Shown one piece after another: positions 33,370-44,105 of a DNA stretch of 64,000 nucleotides. The first letter of the stretch is position 1. Every line of letters begins with the position of its first letter. The position numbers were made by a program, and so were the translations under genes. The stretch lies in contig NW_006766946.1 of the NCBI RefSeq assembly GCF_000275845.1, positions 54,613 through 118,612 of the forward strand, read 5' to 3'. The stretch comes from Dichomitus squalens LYAD-421 SS1 (lineage: Eukaryota; Basidiomycota; Agaricomycetes; Polyporales; Polyporaceae). Below the pieces are notes generated by a model. It was not told the origin of the DNA. It did not search any database and saw only the letters and a list, made by a program, of their open reading frames with translations.

Positions 33370-34490
33370 CTGGTCTACGTACCTGGAGAAGCCCGGAATG
33401 GTTCAAATGAACAAGCGGCAGCGGCAACGACATGAGAAACGGCAGTAAACGGAGGCTGATGTTTGACAACTCTGGCGGGGACGACATGCGGACCCTACAG
33501 ACGGCGTTCGGGGCATCGGATGTCAACTGTCGAGTGGTGGTCCGTTCATCTGTACAAATCCCACTTTCGTGTAAGACGGCCGCAATTCATCAGGTCGGAA
33601 AACTGGCGATCCGACACGTAGGGTAAGTTAGATTAGATGGGGTGCCTCCTGCAACAGTGAACAGGCAAACATCCAACCAACCGTGCTCCCCCTTATCCAT
33701 TTGAATTGCCGCGATTCTTTGAGAGCGAAGCGCAAATGATCTCATGAGAAATAGGAGGGAAACGATGGAGAGGTTATACTAGTCCTACCACTCAACGTCA
33801 AGGTTTCGAGGAGGCTCTCACTGATGGATGCGCTGGACATCGGGTCGATTAATATTTCATTGGACATTGGTTCGAATCGCACGGCGGATCAAGCCGCTGT
33901 CTGCGCAATCACCTTAAAGCCAATCACGCTTTCGCTCACCCTAAGCACAATAACAGGCAGGGACCCGTCGTTGACGAGCAAAGCCGGGTTCTCTGTGAAT
34001 CATCCTGTCAATTGAACGGCTGAATGTCTCAGCGTCTGTTGCAGCTATCCAATGCGGTTAGTCATGACCTTCCATCTAACTTTGAGCGGCGTAGCGATCA
34101 TCCAATGTAAGACAAGGGAGGCACCTAGACACTCACACTCAAAGTGGACGGAGAGCAGCTGAACAAACACAATCTTATGGATACGCCAGGACATCAGATC
34201 GCCAGCCAAGTCGATCACCTGGCGGTGGAATATGAGCGATCCTGAGCTCGCCAGTTGAAGATTGGTCTGATACTGCTGAGAAGAATTGAACTTGGAGAGA
34301 CACAAGCGAACGCACTACTCCAGAAGAGACATCATTGCAATACACAAAGTAACACCCCTACCCGTAACATTTGTATTTAGAGCAGATGATCAAGGTTGAT
34401 ACAGATCGAGCGGTTCGCGTAGCTGCTTGCGCATTCGTCAATTCAGCCATTGGCGGAAGAATGCAGGAACGGTGAATCAATACAAGGACC
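33370..34490. other. intergenic, nothing recognised
   Basis: About 1.1 kb between the stop of gene C and the stop of the BAR gene. No protein-like frame. A GGTTCGAATC word at 33868-33877 was checked as a tRNA T-arm and rejected. Confidence 0.35.
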
Positions 34491-35815
34491 CTAATGGTCG
34501 CGCGATTTCCTGGAGAGAATGGCGATAGAGAGCCGACCGGAGTCAGAAAACATCGAAAGGAACCCAAAAGACGAGACGCACCGGTATTCGCCCTCAGCGG
34601 CGACGCTAAGCTCCTCTATCTCGCCTTGTACGGATGAGAGGGATTCAGCGGCAGTAGCGTAGAACAGGAGCTGCAAAGGGGCCAGTTAAGAAACGTTCGG
34701 ATGGACATGATAAGGCAGCTGACGGACCTGAGCCTTGGCGAGCTCATTCAAGTTCTTCAAGGGTTCGGGCTGTAAGACAAAGAATCAGTACTGTGGAAAG
34801 ATGAATGAGGGTCGCTGAATTCTTTCGTACGTTCTCGAGCACAGTCTTCATGAGGGTGATCGCAACCTCCGTCTTCTGGACGAGATCGTCCTCCGCGTTC
34901 TCGACCTCGAGCCTTGCTGCTTCCTGCTTCGACTGACTGGCGTTCTTCAACCTACGGAGAGTCGCGTACGGATATGAATCAGGAGACGCGCTCACGTCAA
35001 CAGCGGTGCTTTCACGGTATATCGGCACTCACGTCTGCTTGGCCGCGTCGAGCTCGAGCCGGCTGACCCGGACCGCTTGACGGGCCTTGAGGGCGACAGC
35101 GATGCTGGTGGAGAGCGTCGTCTGCCACGGCTGGAGAAACCGCTCCTTGACGGCATGGTCCTGCTCGACGCGCGCGTCGGCGATCTTCTCCCATGCGCCG
35201 GCGTACGCCCCAAGTGCCTTGCCGAGCTTGTCCTCGCCGGCACTGGTCTGGACTGCGTGGGCGGCGGTCGTCGCCGCGCGGGCGATCGCATGTGGGAGGG
35301 TCTTGTGCTGCGGGGTGGTGGGTGACACGGGTTGGGGCGTGGGGAGGTTGGTGCCTTTGAGGTTCGCGGCGGCGAAGTTGGTGATGCCGCTGCCGATGGT
35401 GGAACCGAACTCGGTGAGGGACTCTTGGATCTGCGTGGGGTAGTCATAGGTTTCGCTCTCGTAGACACGGGTGACTCTATAGAGCGAAAGGTGGGATCAG
35501 TAGCCTGCAGTACGACCAAGGCTGCGGCACGTACTTGAGGAGAGCAAGGTGGACGTTGCGGAGACTGTCCACGCGAGCCTCGAGGTCCTTGTACTCTATG
35601 ATGTCCGCAGTGTAATGATGAGCCGCTTGTTACAACGCACTTCGAGACCGTCAGGACGCACCCTGAGGGAGCTCAGTGATCTCCTCGGGCGCAACTTGGC
35701 CAAGACGTTCCTTGGTAGCTTGGACGCTAGATTGGAAGCCCTTGGCGAGCTTGTTCGCGGACTGGCCGAGGTTGAGGCCAGCGAGGCCAGATTGCAGCTT
35801 TGTCCAGCCCTCCAT
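34491..35815 (-). CDS. GVP36: BAR-domain protein, Gvp36-like
   Basis: ATG at 35813-35815; about 330 residues in six or so exons; TAG at 34491-34493. Start MEGWTKLQSGLAGLNLGQSA, then APEEITELPQ and EYKDLEARVDSLRNVHLALL, KVTRVYESETYDYPTQIQES, then long helices (LGKALGAYAGAWEKIADARV, QPWQTTLSTSIAVALKARQA, LKNASQSKQEAARLEVENAE), closing with ATAAESLSSVQGEIEELSVA and EGEYRKSRDH. The last intron (about 34511-34583) must be removed to give EYRKSRDH. This is the Gvp36 family of BAR proteins, which bind curved membranes and act at the Golgi and in endocytosis and vacuole organisation in yeast. The gene is divergent from PUP1 with 266 bases between starts. Its 3' portion is duplicated as a fragment at 25667-26158. 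Confidence 0.9.
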
Positions 35816-36081
35816 AGCGACGAGTTCGTTGAGATTAGGGGAGAGGTAGGGAAGAGAAGGATAGGAATGAACGCTGTGCAGCTGCCTATGTCCCAGCCAG
35901 GCCATATCGCCGCGGCCGCTCTGGTACCGCCCGCGCCGCGATCGGGGTGCCCGGGGTCTGGACTCGACGCGCGTGCACTGAGGCGGACTCAGACGCTGCA
36001 CTCAGCCGCGACGCGTAACCCTGCCTCTCACTCCCATTCTCCTCCTGCCGCGCTGTTCCTGTTCTCACTACTACGGACACC
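35816..36081. promoter_or_regulatory. bidirectional promoter between BAR gene and PUP1
   Basis: 266 bases separate the two start codons, so the promoters overlap. The interval is GC-rich, without a clear TATA box, as expected of housekeeping genes. A C/T-rich leader (about 36020-36075) precedes the PUP1 ATG. Confidence 0.6.
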
Positions 36082-37262
36082 ATGGCAGCGGCATCGGTTT
36101 ACTCAGGAGCAGGTTTTGACTTCACCAATGAAATCAGGTGCGTGCTATGTTCGCAACTCGGTCACCGACGTATATTAACCCGAATGCACGCAGGAACAAC
36201 TTCTTGACCGAGCGCGGTATCCCACTTCCCAAGGCCACCAGCACCGGTACAACAATTGTAGGGTGCTTGTTCAAGGATGGGATCATCCTTGGTGCCGACA
36301 CTCGTGCGACTGAGGGACCCATTGTCGCGGACAAGAACTGCGAGAAGGTACGGTGGGCTCTGGGACGTACGGCGTAACCGAAAGAGGCCTCATATTTACT
36401 TGATAGATCCACTATATCACGGACAACATCCGATGCTGTGGTGCCGGAACTGCTGCAGACACAGAATTCACGACCGCCCTCATATCTTCCAACATGGAGC
36501 TCCATGCACTGTCGACCGGCCGCAAACCTCGAGTAGTGACTGCCATGACCATGCTCAAGCAGATGCTCTTCAGGCACGCTAACAACACATTGTCTCTGTT
36601 GGGCGCCGCGCTCACTCTAGCTATAGATACCAGGGACACATTGGTGCCGCACTTGTGCTCGGTGGGGTAGATGTCACCGGTCCCCAACTCTTCACCATTC
36701 ACCCCCACGGTTCAACGGACAAGCTTCCTTACGTGACTATGGGCTCTGGAAGCTTGGCAGCGATGGCAGTCTTTGAGGCAAAGTGGCGACCAAACCTGGA
36801 GGTAAGTCTTCCGCGCCACTATTACCCTGCCGCTACCCCTACAAGTCGCCCGCAAAGAGCGTATCACCTATGCTCTCTCATCCTACCGATTCGCAAAGCC
36901 CACATCACTCTGCCTTCACTTTCCAACAAGTCCCTGAGCATGCTACTCACGCTATGATTGCCCTCTTCTCACAGCGCGCAGAAGCTCTCGACCTGGTCAG
37001 CGCCGCGATCTCCGCGGGTATCTTCAATGACCTCGGGTCCGGCTCTAATGTCGACGCGTGCGTGATCACCGCGTCGCACACAGAGATGCTCCGCAACTTC
37101 GTCAGGCCCAACGAGCGCGTCCAGAAGGAGCGCTCGTACACATTCCGCCGCGGCACAACCGAGTTCAAGAAGGAGGAGGTCCGCGCGCTCGTCGTCGAGG
37201 AGGACGTCACGTTCATCTCCGGGGGCAGGGGTACCGAGGGCGAGGCGATGGACACGAGCTAG
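36082..37262 (+). CDS. PUP1: 20S proteasome subunit beta type 2 (Pup1)
   Basis: ATG 36082, exons joined by short introns after [16 protein letters not shown] and RPNLE, TAG at 37260-37262; about 275 residues. The propeptide [20 protein letters not shown] ends before [20 protein letters not shown], where autocatalytic cleavage Gly|Thr exposes the nucleophile Thr of GTTIVG. Asp in [10 protein letters not shown] and Lys in DKNCEKIHYI complete the active site. Further matches are [52 protein letters not shown] and [20 protein letters not shown]. The C-terminal extension [20 protein letters not shown], typical of beta2, wraps around beta3. It provides the trypsin-like activity of the proteasome. 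The tail [13 protein letters not shown] is poorly conserved. Start chosen because it gives the usual propeptide length. Confidence 0.96.
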
Positions 37263-37626
37263 ATGTGCGTGAGGACGGGAGCGAACGCTTTAGGTGTGTG
37301 TAGTGTGATTGTAATTGTATTGAATCCATAACACGCTCGCAAACTGCAACCGAACTGCGTGGCCTACTCGGAAACCCGTGAGGGCGAGAGGTGCCGTCGC
37401 GGAATCGTTCGCCACCGTGAAGGGGAAGTAGATCGTGGTTATGAAGCCGAAGCGCTGGAGGCACGTTTTCCGACCCACGGTCATATACGTACGAGGACGC
37501 GCGGCGGGCACGATGCCTGCTGGCAGTGTAAGGCAGGGATCACTATTTACGCCGGAAAGCGAAGGCAAGTGACCTTTGCTTGCGTCCATCCCATCCGCTA
37601 TCGCTGACCGTGATCTGGCATCTGGA
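37263..37626. other. intergenic, PUP1 3' flank and gene D promoter
   Basis: No protein-like frame that fits a neighbour. An in-frame ATG at 37576 could extend gene D upstream (MLASIPSAIADRDLASG), so the boundary is soft. Confidence 0.35.
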
Positions 37627-39547
37627 ATGTCACTCCTGCAGATTGACGATGCGTTGTGCCATTGGCTGGCCGGCCACAACGTCATCCTGGACTTTCTGGG
37701 GGACAGGGAGGCCTGGCCCCCACAGGTCGCTGGCATCGCAGGCTTGTTGGCTGTAGGTGATGGCAGCCACACAGATTCGGCCTCTCCTGAAGACGAAGCA
37801 CGACGGTTGGAGTTCGTCAACACCGTATGTGCTAGCGCCCGTGAGTGGGAGAAGACACGCCAAGGAGAGCAGTTCCCGTGGGCGCATATACTCGCGGGGC
37901 TCATGGAAGAGGTAATCCCGGATGTCACGACGTAGTATGGTGTTTCATCGAAGCTTATCATAGTTGCGAAGCTGCTGACGGAAATGTTATGCTGCAGCTT
38001 CGACTGCGAGTTTGTCATGCCAAGGCCCGAAGCGTCGACCGCGCAAGTGTTTGGTAGACAGAAGAGTCTCTTCAATCTTAGAGGGAAGGCTTCGTTGCTT
38101 GTTCTTCTGGAGGTTGACTGCATGGGTCCGTCGTTGAGCAATATGCCTCGTCGTGCCTACTGATCATTGCCATGTCATCGTAGCTGCGGAGGAGCGACGC
38201 ACGGAGGAACCTGCCGCTGTGAATGGACACCTCTCAGACGACGGCAAGAACCCCGCACTGGCGACGCTCAAGACACCCGTGGCTCAGGGAAAGAATGAGT
38301 GTCTCACTGTACAGCTCGAGCACGCCGGCTCTGCATCCAATGCTACACTCCACGACGTCGAGGAGCGCGATGGTTCGGATTTCAGCAAGTGGGTTGAGAT
38401 CGAGGACGCATCCGCGCTAAAACGCAAAGCGGTGTACATCGCCGACGAGAACATCACTCGCCCTGTCGACTCCAAGGTCATCGCTGCCGTCGACCTCAAG
38501 TACCGCGGCATCCTTCACTTCCTCACCGCCCCGCTGGAATGGTGCTCAATTTGGAGTGGCAGCACTAGCGGGTCCGAGCGTCGCGCGCGGCCTTCGGACC
38601 TGTACGACGATCTGTGCTCTTCCTCCGACGTAGAACTGCACCTCTTCCCTTCCCCTTTCCACCCGAGACCGCTGGCGCCTCTTCTGTGCGTCGCGGACGA
38701 GTCGGACCTCATCCCGCTCATGTGTAGCGCCCTTCATCAGAGACGTGCACTTGGGCTGGACGCGTCTGTGGTGGGGATCTTGCTACCGAGGACGGGCTCA
38801 ACATGTGAAGTCCTATTTGGGTGGATCGAGAAGGAGCTGCGGCCCGGGCGGATATTGGTGTGTTCCCATCGATTGGTCATTTCCTCTCAGTAACGCTGAG
38901 GCTTACGCAGCCCAGGGTCCATATCTGTGCCAGAGGGATATCGTCGCGGATCCTGACGGTCTTTGACTTGGAACGACCATATAACGCCTTCTGTGTTGTG
39001 CAATTTCTGGCATCGCTAGGCCCGCATGCTGAATATCTCCGTGCGAAGACGTGTCGGAACGGTCATGGGTCCCAAGGCGGAAGGGCATGGAGGGCTGACA
39101 CATATCTCGGGTCGAAATTCGCGGCGTCTGGTAAGGAATCTGACGAGCGGATAAGGCTTTGGGCTTATGAAGTCGCATGCTGCAAGTAAGTTGCGGGGTC
39201 TTTTTGGCCTCCTGCTGTGATAAGGCGCTCATGTTTCGCCTAGTCAGGTCGGGGAAGAGGAAGACGGTCATGCGATTGTCCCTCGCGCGGTTGGGTACGT
39301 ATCTGCTACTTCTGAACATACTGTCTCCACTCATCGACCATTCTGTCGGCTCAGTTCTGCTCGTAAGAAAACGGATGCCGAGCAGGAGGTGAAACAACTT
39401 CGCCAGAGTGTGGCGGAGTTATTCATAGCAGAGATGTCTAAAGCTCCGCGTCGCTCTCGGTCTCCGATCGCCACAAGCGACCCTCGTCGAGTACCCCGCG
39501 ACCAACAACTACCAGTGCCAAGCGCCGATACGGTCGAGGTATGGTGA
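37627..39547 (+). CDS. modular fungal protein D: X-domain without Y-domain
   Basis: Start MSLLQIDDALCHWLAGHNVI (ATG 37627). The first exon ends EEVIPDVTT at a GTAGTA donor (about 37933), and a tgctgcag acceptor near 37998 continues in frame as FDCEFVMPRPEASTAQVFG and SLFNLRGKASLLVLLEVDCM. A further intron of about 57 nt leads to AAEERRTEEPAAVNGHLSDD. The X-domain follows: LCVADESDLIPLMCSALHQR, CEVLFGWIEKEL, an intron about 38861-38910, VHICARGISSRILTVFDLER, YNAFCVVQFLASLGPHAEYL and ERIRLWAYEVACC. Each matches gene A in order. The tail is different: a predicted coiled coil (DAEQEVKQLRQSVAELFIAE) and a basic APRRSRSP stretch. No nuclease-like Y part follows. Function unknown. The end near 39547 (TGA) is approximate. 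Confidence 0.6.
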
Positions 39548-39988
39548 TGAGCCGAGTCTGCATCAGAGTATGCTCACAGTCTCCCATAGGACCTTGTCCG
39601 GGAGAGCCGACGCGATGCTCGGAAGCAGTCGCCCGATGATAGCGGCAGCCGTGTGATGAGCTCGTGCAGTAGCTGTTGTGACGGCTCAGATGGGCCAGAC
39701 ACCCTGTGGCAGCGAGCATACAACGTATTGACTTCTTGGTAGTCAGAATCCACCCTGGCTAGGGGACTGATTCTCAGGCTGGTCATCAAGTGAAGCCGTC
39801 GAACCACGCTGCGGAATTTTTACCTCACAGCCGGACTCACAGAACCATGCAATGAATTCTCTCACGTAATGAGCTCCCTCACGTAACGAACTCTCTCACA
39901 TAGCGCAGTGATATAGTAGTAAGGCTTTATTGCAGACACAAGTGAACTCCTATCATCCTGTGTCTCGAGCCGCCCTAGCGAAGTCCAC
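39548..39988. other. intergenic with a 17-base tandem repeat
   Basis: Lies between the tail of gene D and the stop of the minus-strand hypothetical gene. The only structure seen is the three-copy repeat at 39851-39901. Confidence 0.4.
39851..39901. repeat. three tandem copies of a 17-base unit
   Basis: Units aatgaattctctcacgt (39851-39867), aatgagctccctcacgt (39868-39884) and aacgaactctctcacat (39885-39901) follow each other without gaps. They differ at a few positions and share the core AA-GA--TC-CTCACGT. Each contains CTCAC(G/A)T. Confidence 0.85.
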
Positions 39989-40738
39989 TCAGGCCTTTCC
40001 CTCGTCAACTACCCTCGCGCGTCTTTCGACTTCCTCAACTCGTTCGTCCAAGAGCCACCTCGCGTATGCCCTGTGGCACCTCTTCACCCACTCCGGGATC
40101 GTCTTCTGTGCGTCGCCTTCCTCCTCCACCCAATCGTAATCATGCGCGCTCCCAAATCGCACTTCGACTGTACCATCCGCGTCCACCGGTCCAACGCCGA
40201 ACTCGTGCCGGCCGCCCGACATCAGCCTCCAGGGGTATCCCCAAGCGGCGATACGACGGAAGAAAGAGACAGGCCCGTCCGATAACCGCCAGTCCACGAG
40301 CAATGGCGAGCCGGGCGCTGGTGGGCGCAAGATGAGGAAGAGGTCGTTGGCCAACTTCTGGCCCTCGTGGAAGCCATGCTCCCCGTAGTCGGTTTGCTCG
40401 GATGACTTCTTGGTGCCCATGATGGGCCCGGTCGCCCTGAGAAGCTTGTTCTCGAGGAACGTGTGGGCCCATGCCTCTTCGAGGCTCGCAGACTTGTTCT
40501 CCTGGCCGCGGTCGATCAAACCACGAGCTGGGACGCGGGTAGCGTAGACGTCGACGTAAGGAACGTGCTGGGTTGCGGGGTTTGCAGGTGTTCGGAGCGC
40601 GGGCGTCGAAGACGACTCCGGGGGACAGGGAGGGTATTTCGCTTCGAGACGAGTGATGGTACGATATGCGAAGTACGCAGGCGGAATGGTAGCGACTGCG
40701 CTGAGTTGCGCTGCACGACGAAGTAGTCGGGATGGCAT
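39989..40738 (-). CDS. conserved hypothetical protein, probably mitochondrial
   Basis: One uninterrupted exon of 249 codons from ATG 40736-40738. The N-terminus MPSRLLRRAAQLSAVATIPP then AYFAYRTI is positively charged and alpha-helical with a hydrophobic centre, as in a mitochondrial targeting sequence or membrane anchor. Later pieces are HVPYVDVYATRVPARGL, AWAHTFLENKLLRATGPIMG, FHEGQKLANDLFLILRPPAP, SPLLVDWRLSDGPVSFFRRI, MSGGRHEFGVGPV and VEVRFGSAHDYDWVEEEG, which look like compact globular protein. I do not recognise a named domain. The ordered composition, high GC and lack of stops support a real gene. It is convergent with gene D. Confidence 0.75.
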   Translation of the reverse strand: MPSRLLRRAAQLSAVATIPPAYFAYRTITRLEAKYPPCPPESSSTPALRTPANPATQHVPYVDVYATRVPARGLIDRGQENKSASLEEAWAHTFLENKLLRATGPIMGTKKSSEQTDYGEHGFHEGQKLANDLFLILRPPAPGSPLLVDWRLSDGPVSFFRRIAAWGYPWRLMSGGRHEFGVGPVDADGTVEVRFGSAHDYDWVEEEGDAQKTIPEWVKRCHRAYARWLLDERVEEVERRARVVDEGKA

Positions 40739-41017
40739 CTATCCGTTGTTGGCTCCTGCTATGTCCCTTCGCAGGTGTGGTGGAGGTCAAGGCATGAGTG
40801 CATAACTGTTGACTCGCCGCTCTCTTGAGTCAATCACCAGGGGGCTGTGCATTATGTGCCATTGTATTACGGAATCTCTCCGTTTCACTACCACGGTCTC
40901 TGAGGCCGGCTGCGTAGTCAAATGTCGCCCGTTGGGATGTCGTTGAGTCGGTCGCCGAGAGCTGTTGGCTTACGCCAATCAATCTGTAGAAGTGATTATA
41001 TGGACATGCACAAGGAC

Positions 41018-43080
41018 TCAGACTAGATTGTCGCTGAGAATCATGTCAGCAGCCTTCTCCCCAACGGCGACACTCGGGGCCTGGGTATGCGTCCTGGGGA
41101 CCCAAGGGAAGATAGACGAATCGGCGATCCTCAGCCTTCCCACCCCGTACACCCGCAGCCTCTCATCAACGACCGCGCCTCCATCCCACTCAGCGTCGTC
41201 CTGCCTCCCCATCCTACACGTCGAGGAGTAGTGATACGTCGTCCTGTTTGCGCGGCGGATCCAGAGGTCGAGGTCCTGGTCGCTCTCGCTCTTCGGCACG
41301 GTGGCGTCGGCCATCTTGTAGCCGCGCTCGCGCATAGCATCGCGCAGGCGCAGAGAGAGCTTGACTGACGCGCGGAGCACGCGGAGGTCAGCAGGGTTCG
41401 ACAGGTAAGCGGGATCGATCACAAGCGGTGCACGCGGATCGGGAGAGGAGAGGCGGACGGTGCCGCGCGAGGCGGGCGAGAGGAGGACGTTGAGGAAGCT
41501 GTAAGTGCCGGCGGTACGTGGGATGGAGACGCCTGTCGCTGCGGAGTCCGTGCTGTCGTACGCCATCTGTCGCAAAGCACTAGATGAGCGGACAGTGGCC
41601 AGGAGAAACATAGCGGTACGTACTGGCATGATCTCGATGTCAGGTAGCTTCTCGTCGAACGCTTTTTCGGTCTTGGAGGGGATGCCTCTGTTGTCTAGCA
41701 ATTTGGAGTGCGTGAAGATTGCCAGTTGGAGCACTGGAACGAGGAGCAGCCCGGTGCCCCAGAGGAGGTAGCGGATCAGCTCGAGGAAGAATACCCAGGG
41801 CCTTTTTTCGATGGAAAGGAGGGAATCCGACATGTTGATGTGGAAGCCTACGGACACGCCAAAGTGGTCTTGCTATCGTAGGATGAGTCTCCATAACTCA
41901 GGATGTGCAGGGCATAACGCACCAAGTTGGACCCAACAGCAGGAAGATCCTTCACAACAGTGATACCGAGCTCCTTGAGATGTTCAGCCGGTCCGATGCC
42001 GCTGGTATCCCCGTGAACACTGGGCTGTTGCACCACGCAACATGGAGTATCACTCACCTCACCATCAAGATTTGCGGTGACCCAAACGGACCTGCGCTCA
42101 AGATCACTTCCTTCTTCGCCCTCACGCTCCTCCTCCCTCCCTTCCCTTCTTCCCGTGGTCCCAGTGCGATGCCAGTGACGATGAGCTCGCCCAGAGCCGT
42201 CCTCTCTGTCTCGAGTCGTTCCACAATTGTGTTCGTGCAGATGTGCAGGTGTTCTCGACGCGCGAGAGCGACATCCTTCGGGAGAAACGCATGGTAGGAC
42301 GAGTGCCGTTGAGACTTCTCGTCGATGGTGAAATGCAATCGCCCACATCCGAAAGGAGGATGAGTGGGCGAATTCAGGTCGGGGATGTAGGGAAGACCGA
42401 TGGCCTGGGCCGCTTGAACTGCCCTGGGGGCGCGTGAGATGGAAGGAAGCGTGGAGGATACGCCAAGACTCACTCGAAGAAGCCTCTGAAGTAGAACGCC
42501 GTGTGCAGCTTGTTCTTCCAGACACCATCCTGGCTGTGCACGCCCTCGACCGCGTCCTCCGCCTTCTCGCTCTTCAAGAAGTAGTCCTTCATCACGTCCC
42601 AACCCCAGCCCTTCATGCCCGCCTCGCTCTCCCACTTATTGTACTCATCGGGGAGGCCTCGCGTGTACAGCATCTGGTTGATCCTGCTGGTTCCACCAAG
42701 CACCGCTCCCGTGTACGCCTCAACGACGCGATCTCCCTGCACGCCCGTCGCGCTTATGAGCTCGCGCTGGGGCACCATTGTGCGCTTGATAGTGCGCGAG
42801 CCGTCGGAGGCAAAGTCGGAGGAAAAAAGGGGCACGCGCGACGCCCATGTGTCGGCGAGGGGGCCACGCTCAACGACGAGGACGCGGTTGTTGGGCGAGG
42901 CAGAAAGCCGGTTCGCGATGGCACACCCAGCGGTTCCACCACCTAGGGGTTCATGCGACGTGTCAGGACGTTCTTCTGCGGCATGAGAGAGGATGCACGC
43001 GTACCTACGATGATGTAGTCGTATTCCTCATGGAGCGCATCGACGCTCACTTCAGGATACGAAGGCGAGAATGGCCACAT
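41018..43080 (-). CDS. GMC-family oxidoreductase
   Basis: ATG at 43078-43080; about 570-600 residues in five or more exons; TGA at 41018-41020. The FAD-binding fold starts EEYDYIIVGGGTAGCAIANR, joined across an intron after YIIVG. GMC signature 1 is visible as GAVLGGTSRINQMLYTRGLP and signature 2 as ILSAGPFGSPQILMVR followed by GIGPAEHLKELGI. The active-site pair is His in TTYHYSSTCRMG and His/Asn position in WVPRTHTQAPSVAVGEKAAD. Hydrophobic stretches around FFLELIRYLLWGTGLLLVPV interrupt the substrate domain. The family oxidises alcohols or sugars, passing electrons to oxygen or quinones. It includes aryl-alcohol oxidases of wood-rotting fungi. There is no signal peptide, so an intracellular choline-dehydrogenase-like or alcohol oxidase role is more likely than a secreted one. 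Substrate unresolved. Confidence 0.9.
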
Positions 43081-44105
43081 GCTGGAGAGAGGTGTCGCAG
43101 TTCCACGTAGGGGGCATTAGGAGAAGGGCGCGGAGTGGCGACGGGCGCAGTGATGGTGGCATTTCTATTTCTCCGTACGTACTCACGGGAACCCGCATAC
43201 TCAGCTAATCATGTGGAAGGAATACGCGAAGACTCCGTCCACAAACTGGTGCGCCATTGCTGCGTGCAGTCACGTAGAAGGATGCGGGAGAAACAGAGGC
43301 AGGTGCTGGGTGGTCGGCAGTCGTATGCGGAAGCTGATGGAAGTGAGGTTCGCCATATGCTTGGGAATCAGTTTCTCTCAGCAGCAGAATCTTCCGTCAG
43401 CGCGCAACGTAGGCTGTCTGCTAATTACATAGGTTGTCAATACGAACGGGAGCAATGCGACGGACAGCAGGAAGCTGGTAGACCCTCAAGATAAGCGGCA
43501 GGGCGTCCGGAGCCGCCCTCTTCTTTGTATTACTAGTACCGCTCAGAGTTGGCCGGATGTCGGAGGCGCTCGTATGTCGGATTTCCGTATCTCTTGAGTA
43601 CGACCGGGGCTGGGGAACTCCATCATAACGAGGTTTGTACATAACGTCTGATTGGCGGTCTCACAGTGAAGTCCACAACCCATTTCGTTGCCACTGCCCC
43701 GCACTCCATATTCGTTGCACTGCTCAGTGTGCACCGGCCGAAAGACTTCAACCCAATGTCCAGTGCCGTCATGTAGTATTGAGTACTGATCACCAAATGT
43801 GCACCGAGTGTGGCCCCATAAAACTCGCACCCGTACTTGCCCCGTTGATATTTTTGTTCGGGATCGAAAGTTCGGAAGAACGCAAGAAAAACGCACTGCG
43901 ATGCTGCGCCTATTGCGAGGGCGCGTCGTCAAGTATGTACCCTCATCGTACCCTCTATCAGACGTCTGATACCCTAGAAGCCCATTCTATCTCGAACGGA
44001 TCTATCGTAACACTGCGCAAAGAACCGACACAAAGTCCGAGATTAGTCCCGAAAGTCAATAAGTTATGTATGCAAAAGCTCAAGCGCGGCTGTGAATCCG
44101 ATGTC
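43081..44105. other. intergenic, nothing recognised
   Basis: Holds the GMC promoter (right to left) and the 3' flank of the Mid1 gene. No coherent frame and no repeat was seen over about 1 kb. Confidence 0.35.

Noticed and set aside
33860..33885. tRNA gene signalled by GGTTCGAATC
   Set aside because: No A-box, acceptor stem or anticodon arm can be formed in the preceding 80 bases.
20873..34490. Intact transposon as cause of the accessory block
   Set aside because: No transposase, reverse transcriptase, long terminal repeats or terminal inverted repeats were found; the fragment order is explained by tandem duplication.
37290..38141. 283-codon minus-strand gene
   Set aside because: No splice logic and Ser/Arg-rich random composition, while the opposite strand has good introns and protein-like exons of gene D.
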